From contig NZ_CACTIA010000005.1 of the NCBI RefSeq assembly GCF_902712915.1, forward strand, positions 2,888,501-2,952,500: a stretch of 64,000 nucleotides of DNA, read 5' to 3'. This DNA is from Acidiphilium sp. C61. Lineage in GTDB: Bacteria > Pseudomonadota > Alphaproteobacteria > Acetobacterales > Acetobacteraceae. Each line of letters starts with the position of its first letter. Positions within the stretch are counted from its first letter, which is position 1. The position numbers and the translations under genes were made by a program. The notes under the pieces are model-generated. The model was given only the letters and a program-made list of their open reading frames with translations, was not told where the DNA came from and made no database searches. Below are positions 63,514-64,000 of this stretch, piece after piece.

Positions 63514-64000
63514 TCAGCACTCTGAGAGCAGACAGACCCGGTTGCCCGGCAGGGTTTCGATCCGGCCGGCAAGTTCAAGCTCGGCCAGCACGGCAACAAT
63601 GATCGGTGTGGAGAACTGGCAGTGCCGTGCCAGTTCGTCAACACCGACCGGGCTGGCGGAGAGCAGCGGCGGGATTTCGCGTCGGGCGCGGTCGAGCGCG
63701 TCGCCCGGCTCGGGCTCCGCCATCGGCGGCTCGGCGAGGCCGGCGGGCGGGGCGGCGATCCGCGCGTCGGGAAACAGCGCGCCGGGCCGGGGCGGCAGGT
63801 TGGCGAGGATGTCGGCGGCTGATTCGGCAAGCCATGCGCCCTGGCGGATCAGCTCGTTGCCACCGCGGGCGCGCTCGTCGAGCGGCGAGCCGGGCACGGC
63901 GAACAGCTCGCGGCCATAGTCGCGCGCGAAGCGGGCGGTGAGCAGGCTGCCCGAGCGCAGCGCCGCCTCGATGACGACGACGCCGAGGGCGAGGCCGGCG
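63514..64000 (-). CDS. dprA: DNA processing protein DprA, C-terminal part (N-terminus outside the window)
   Basis: The visible 161 codons cover the end of the Rossmann domain, LALGVVVIEAALRSGSLLTA, then RELFAVPGSPLDERARGGNE and LIRQGAWLAESAADIL, followed by the C-terminal winged-helix domain (VGVDELARHCQFSTPIIVAV). DprA loads RecA on incoming single-stranded DNA in natural transformation. topA follows in the same direction, a common pairing. The gene continues beyond the window edge. Confidence 0.92.
   Translation of the reverse strand, partial: AGLALGVVVIEAALRSGSLLTARFARDYGRELFAVPGSPLDERARGGNELIRQGAWLAESAADILANLPPRPGALFPDARIAAPPAGLAEPPMAEPEPGDALDRARREIPPLLSASPVGVDELARHCQFSTPIIVAVLAELELAGRIETLPGNRVCLLSEC

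Overview
The window is a high-GC chromosomal segment of an alphaproteobacterium. Three things support this: a DUF1013 (TrcR-type) regulator, an NDUFS4-like complex I subunit, and dense four-base-overlap operons. Gene content and composition fit Acetobacteraceae, for example an Acidiphilium-like acidophile, but that genus call is inference and was not tested. Ordinary genes are very GC-rich. The exceptions are two AT-rich patches at about 41.6-43.3 kb and 46.5-47.0 kb, which look acquired.

Layout. 1-11.5 kb: a minus-strand run (Lhr-core-type helicase, PdeM phosphoesterase, photolyase, FAD oxidoreductase, DUF1365, cyclopropane synthase, MFS_2 transporter) diverges from an exonuclease-ATP-dependent ligase pair. 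Together they give a ligase-associated DNA repair quartet fused by position to a photoprotection and lipid-modification operon. 11.6-17.2 kb: purE-purK, two DUF465 proteins, TrcR, MoaA and a membrane diguanylate cyclase. 17.3-20.8 kb: an IS5-family element sitting in a repeat, then an orphan Tad/Flp fragment (secretin CpaC, CpaD-like and TadD-like lipoproteins). 21-25.6 kb: a branched-chain amino-acid/amide ABC transporter whose two ATPases are fused in one protein. 25.9-28.8 kb: an outer-membrane protein gene split by a 1,990 bp IS607-type element carrying TnpA and an intact TnpB.

30-37 kb: a five-gene operon resembling the itaconate degradation cluster of Pseudomonas (CoA-transferase, hydratase, citramalyl-CoA lyase, plus acyl-CoA dehydrogenase and an MmgE/PrpD protein), with a divergent MFS transporter. 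37.7-41.6 kb: tRNA-Arg, NDUFS4-like protein, tRNA-Pro, DUF192, HDAC-like deacetylase and prfC. 41.6-49.4 kb: an accessory island with an HNH/SEC-C protein, a membrane cNMP-binding protein, a GNAT acetyltransferase, two membrane proteins of unknown role and a zinc-ribbon protein with a degenerate Mrr-like domain. 49.4-64 kb: core genes (lysK, uppP, sufE, tyrS, anmK, topA, dprA) with membrane glycan genes, one preceded by a 7-bp tandem repeat.

The most distinctive signal is a family of about 108-bp palindromic two-hairpin elements (MITE/REP-like, ends CTAGAGCA...TGCTCTAG) found nine times, seven of them between 28 and 47.5 kb. They touch gene ends, one supplies the DNA ligase stop codon, one is the IS5 target, and three sit directly upstream of island genes.
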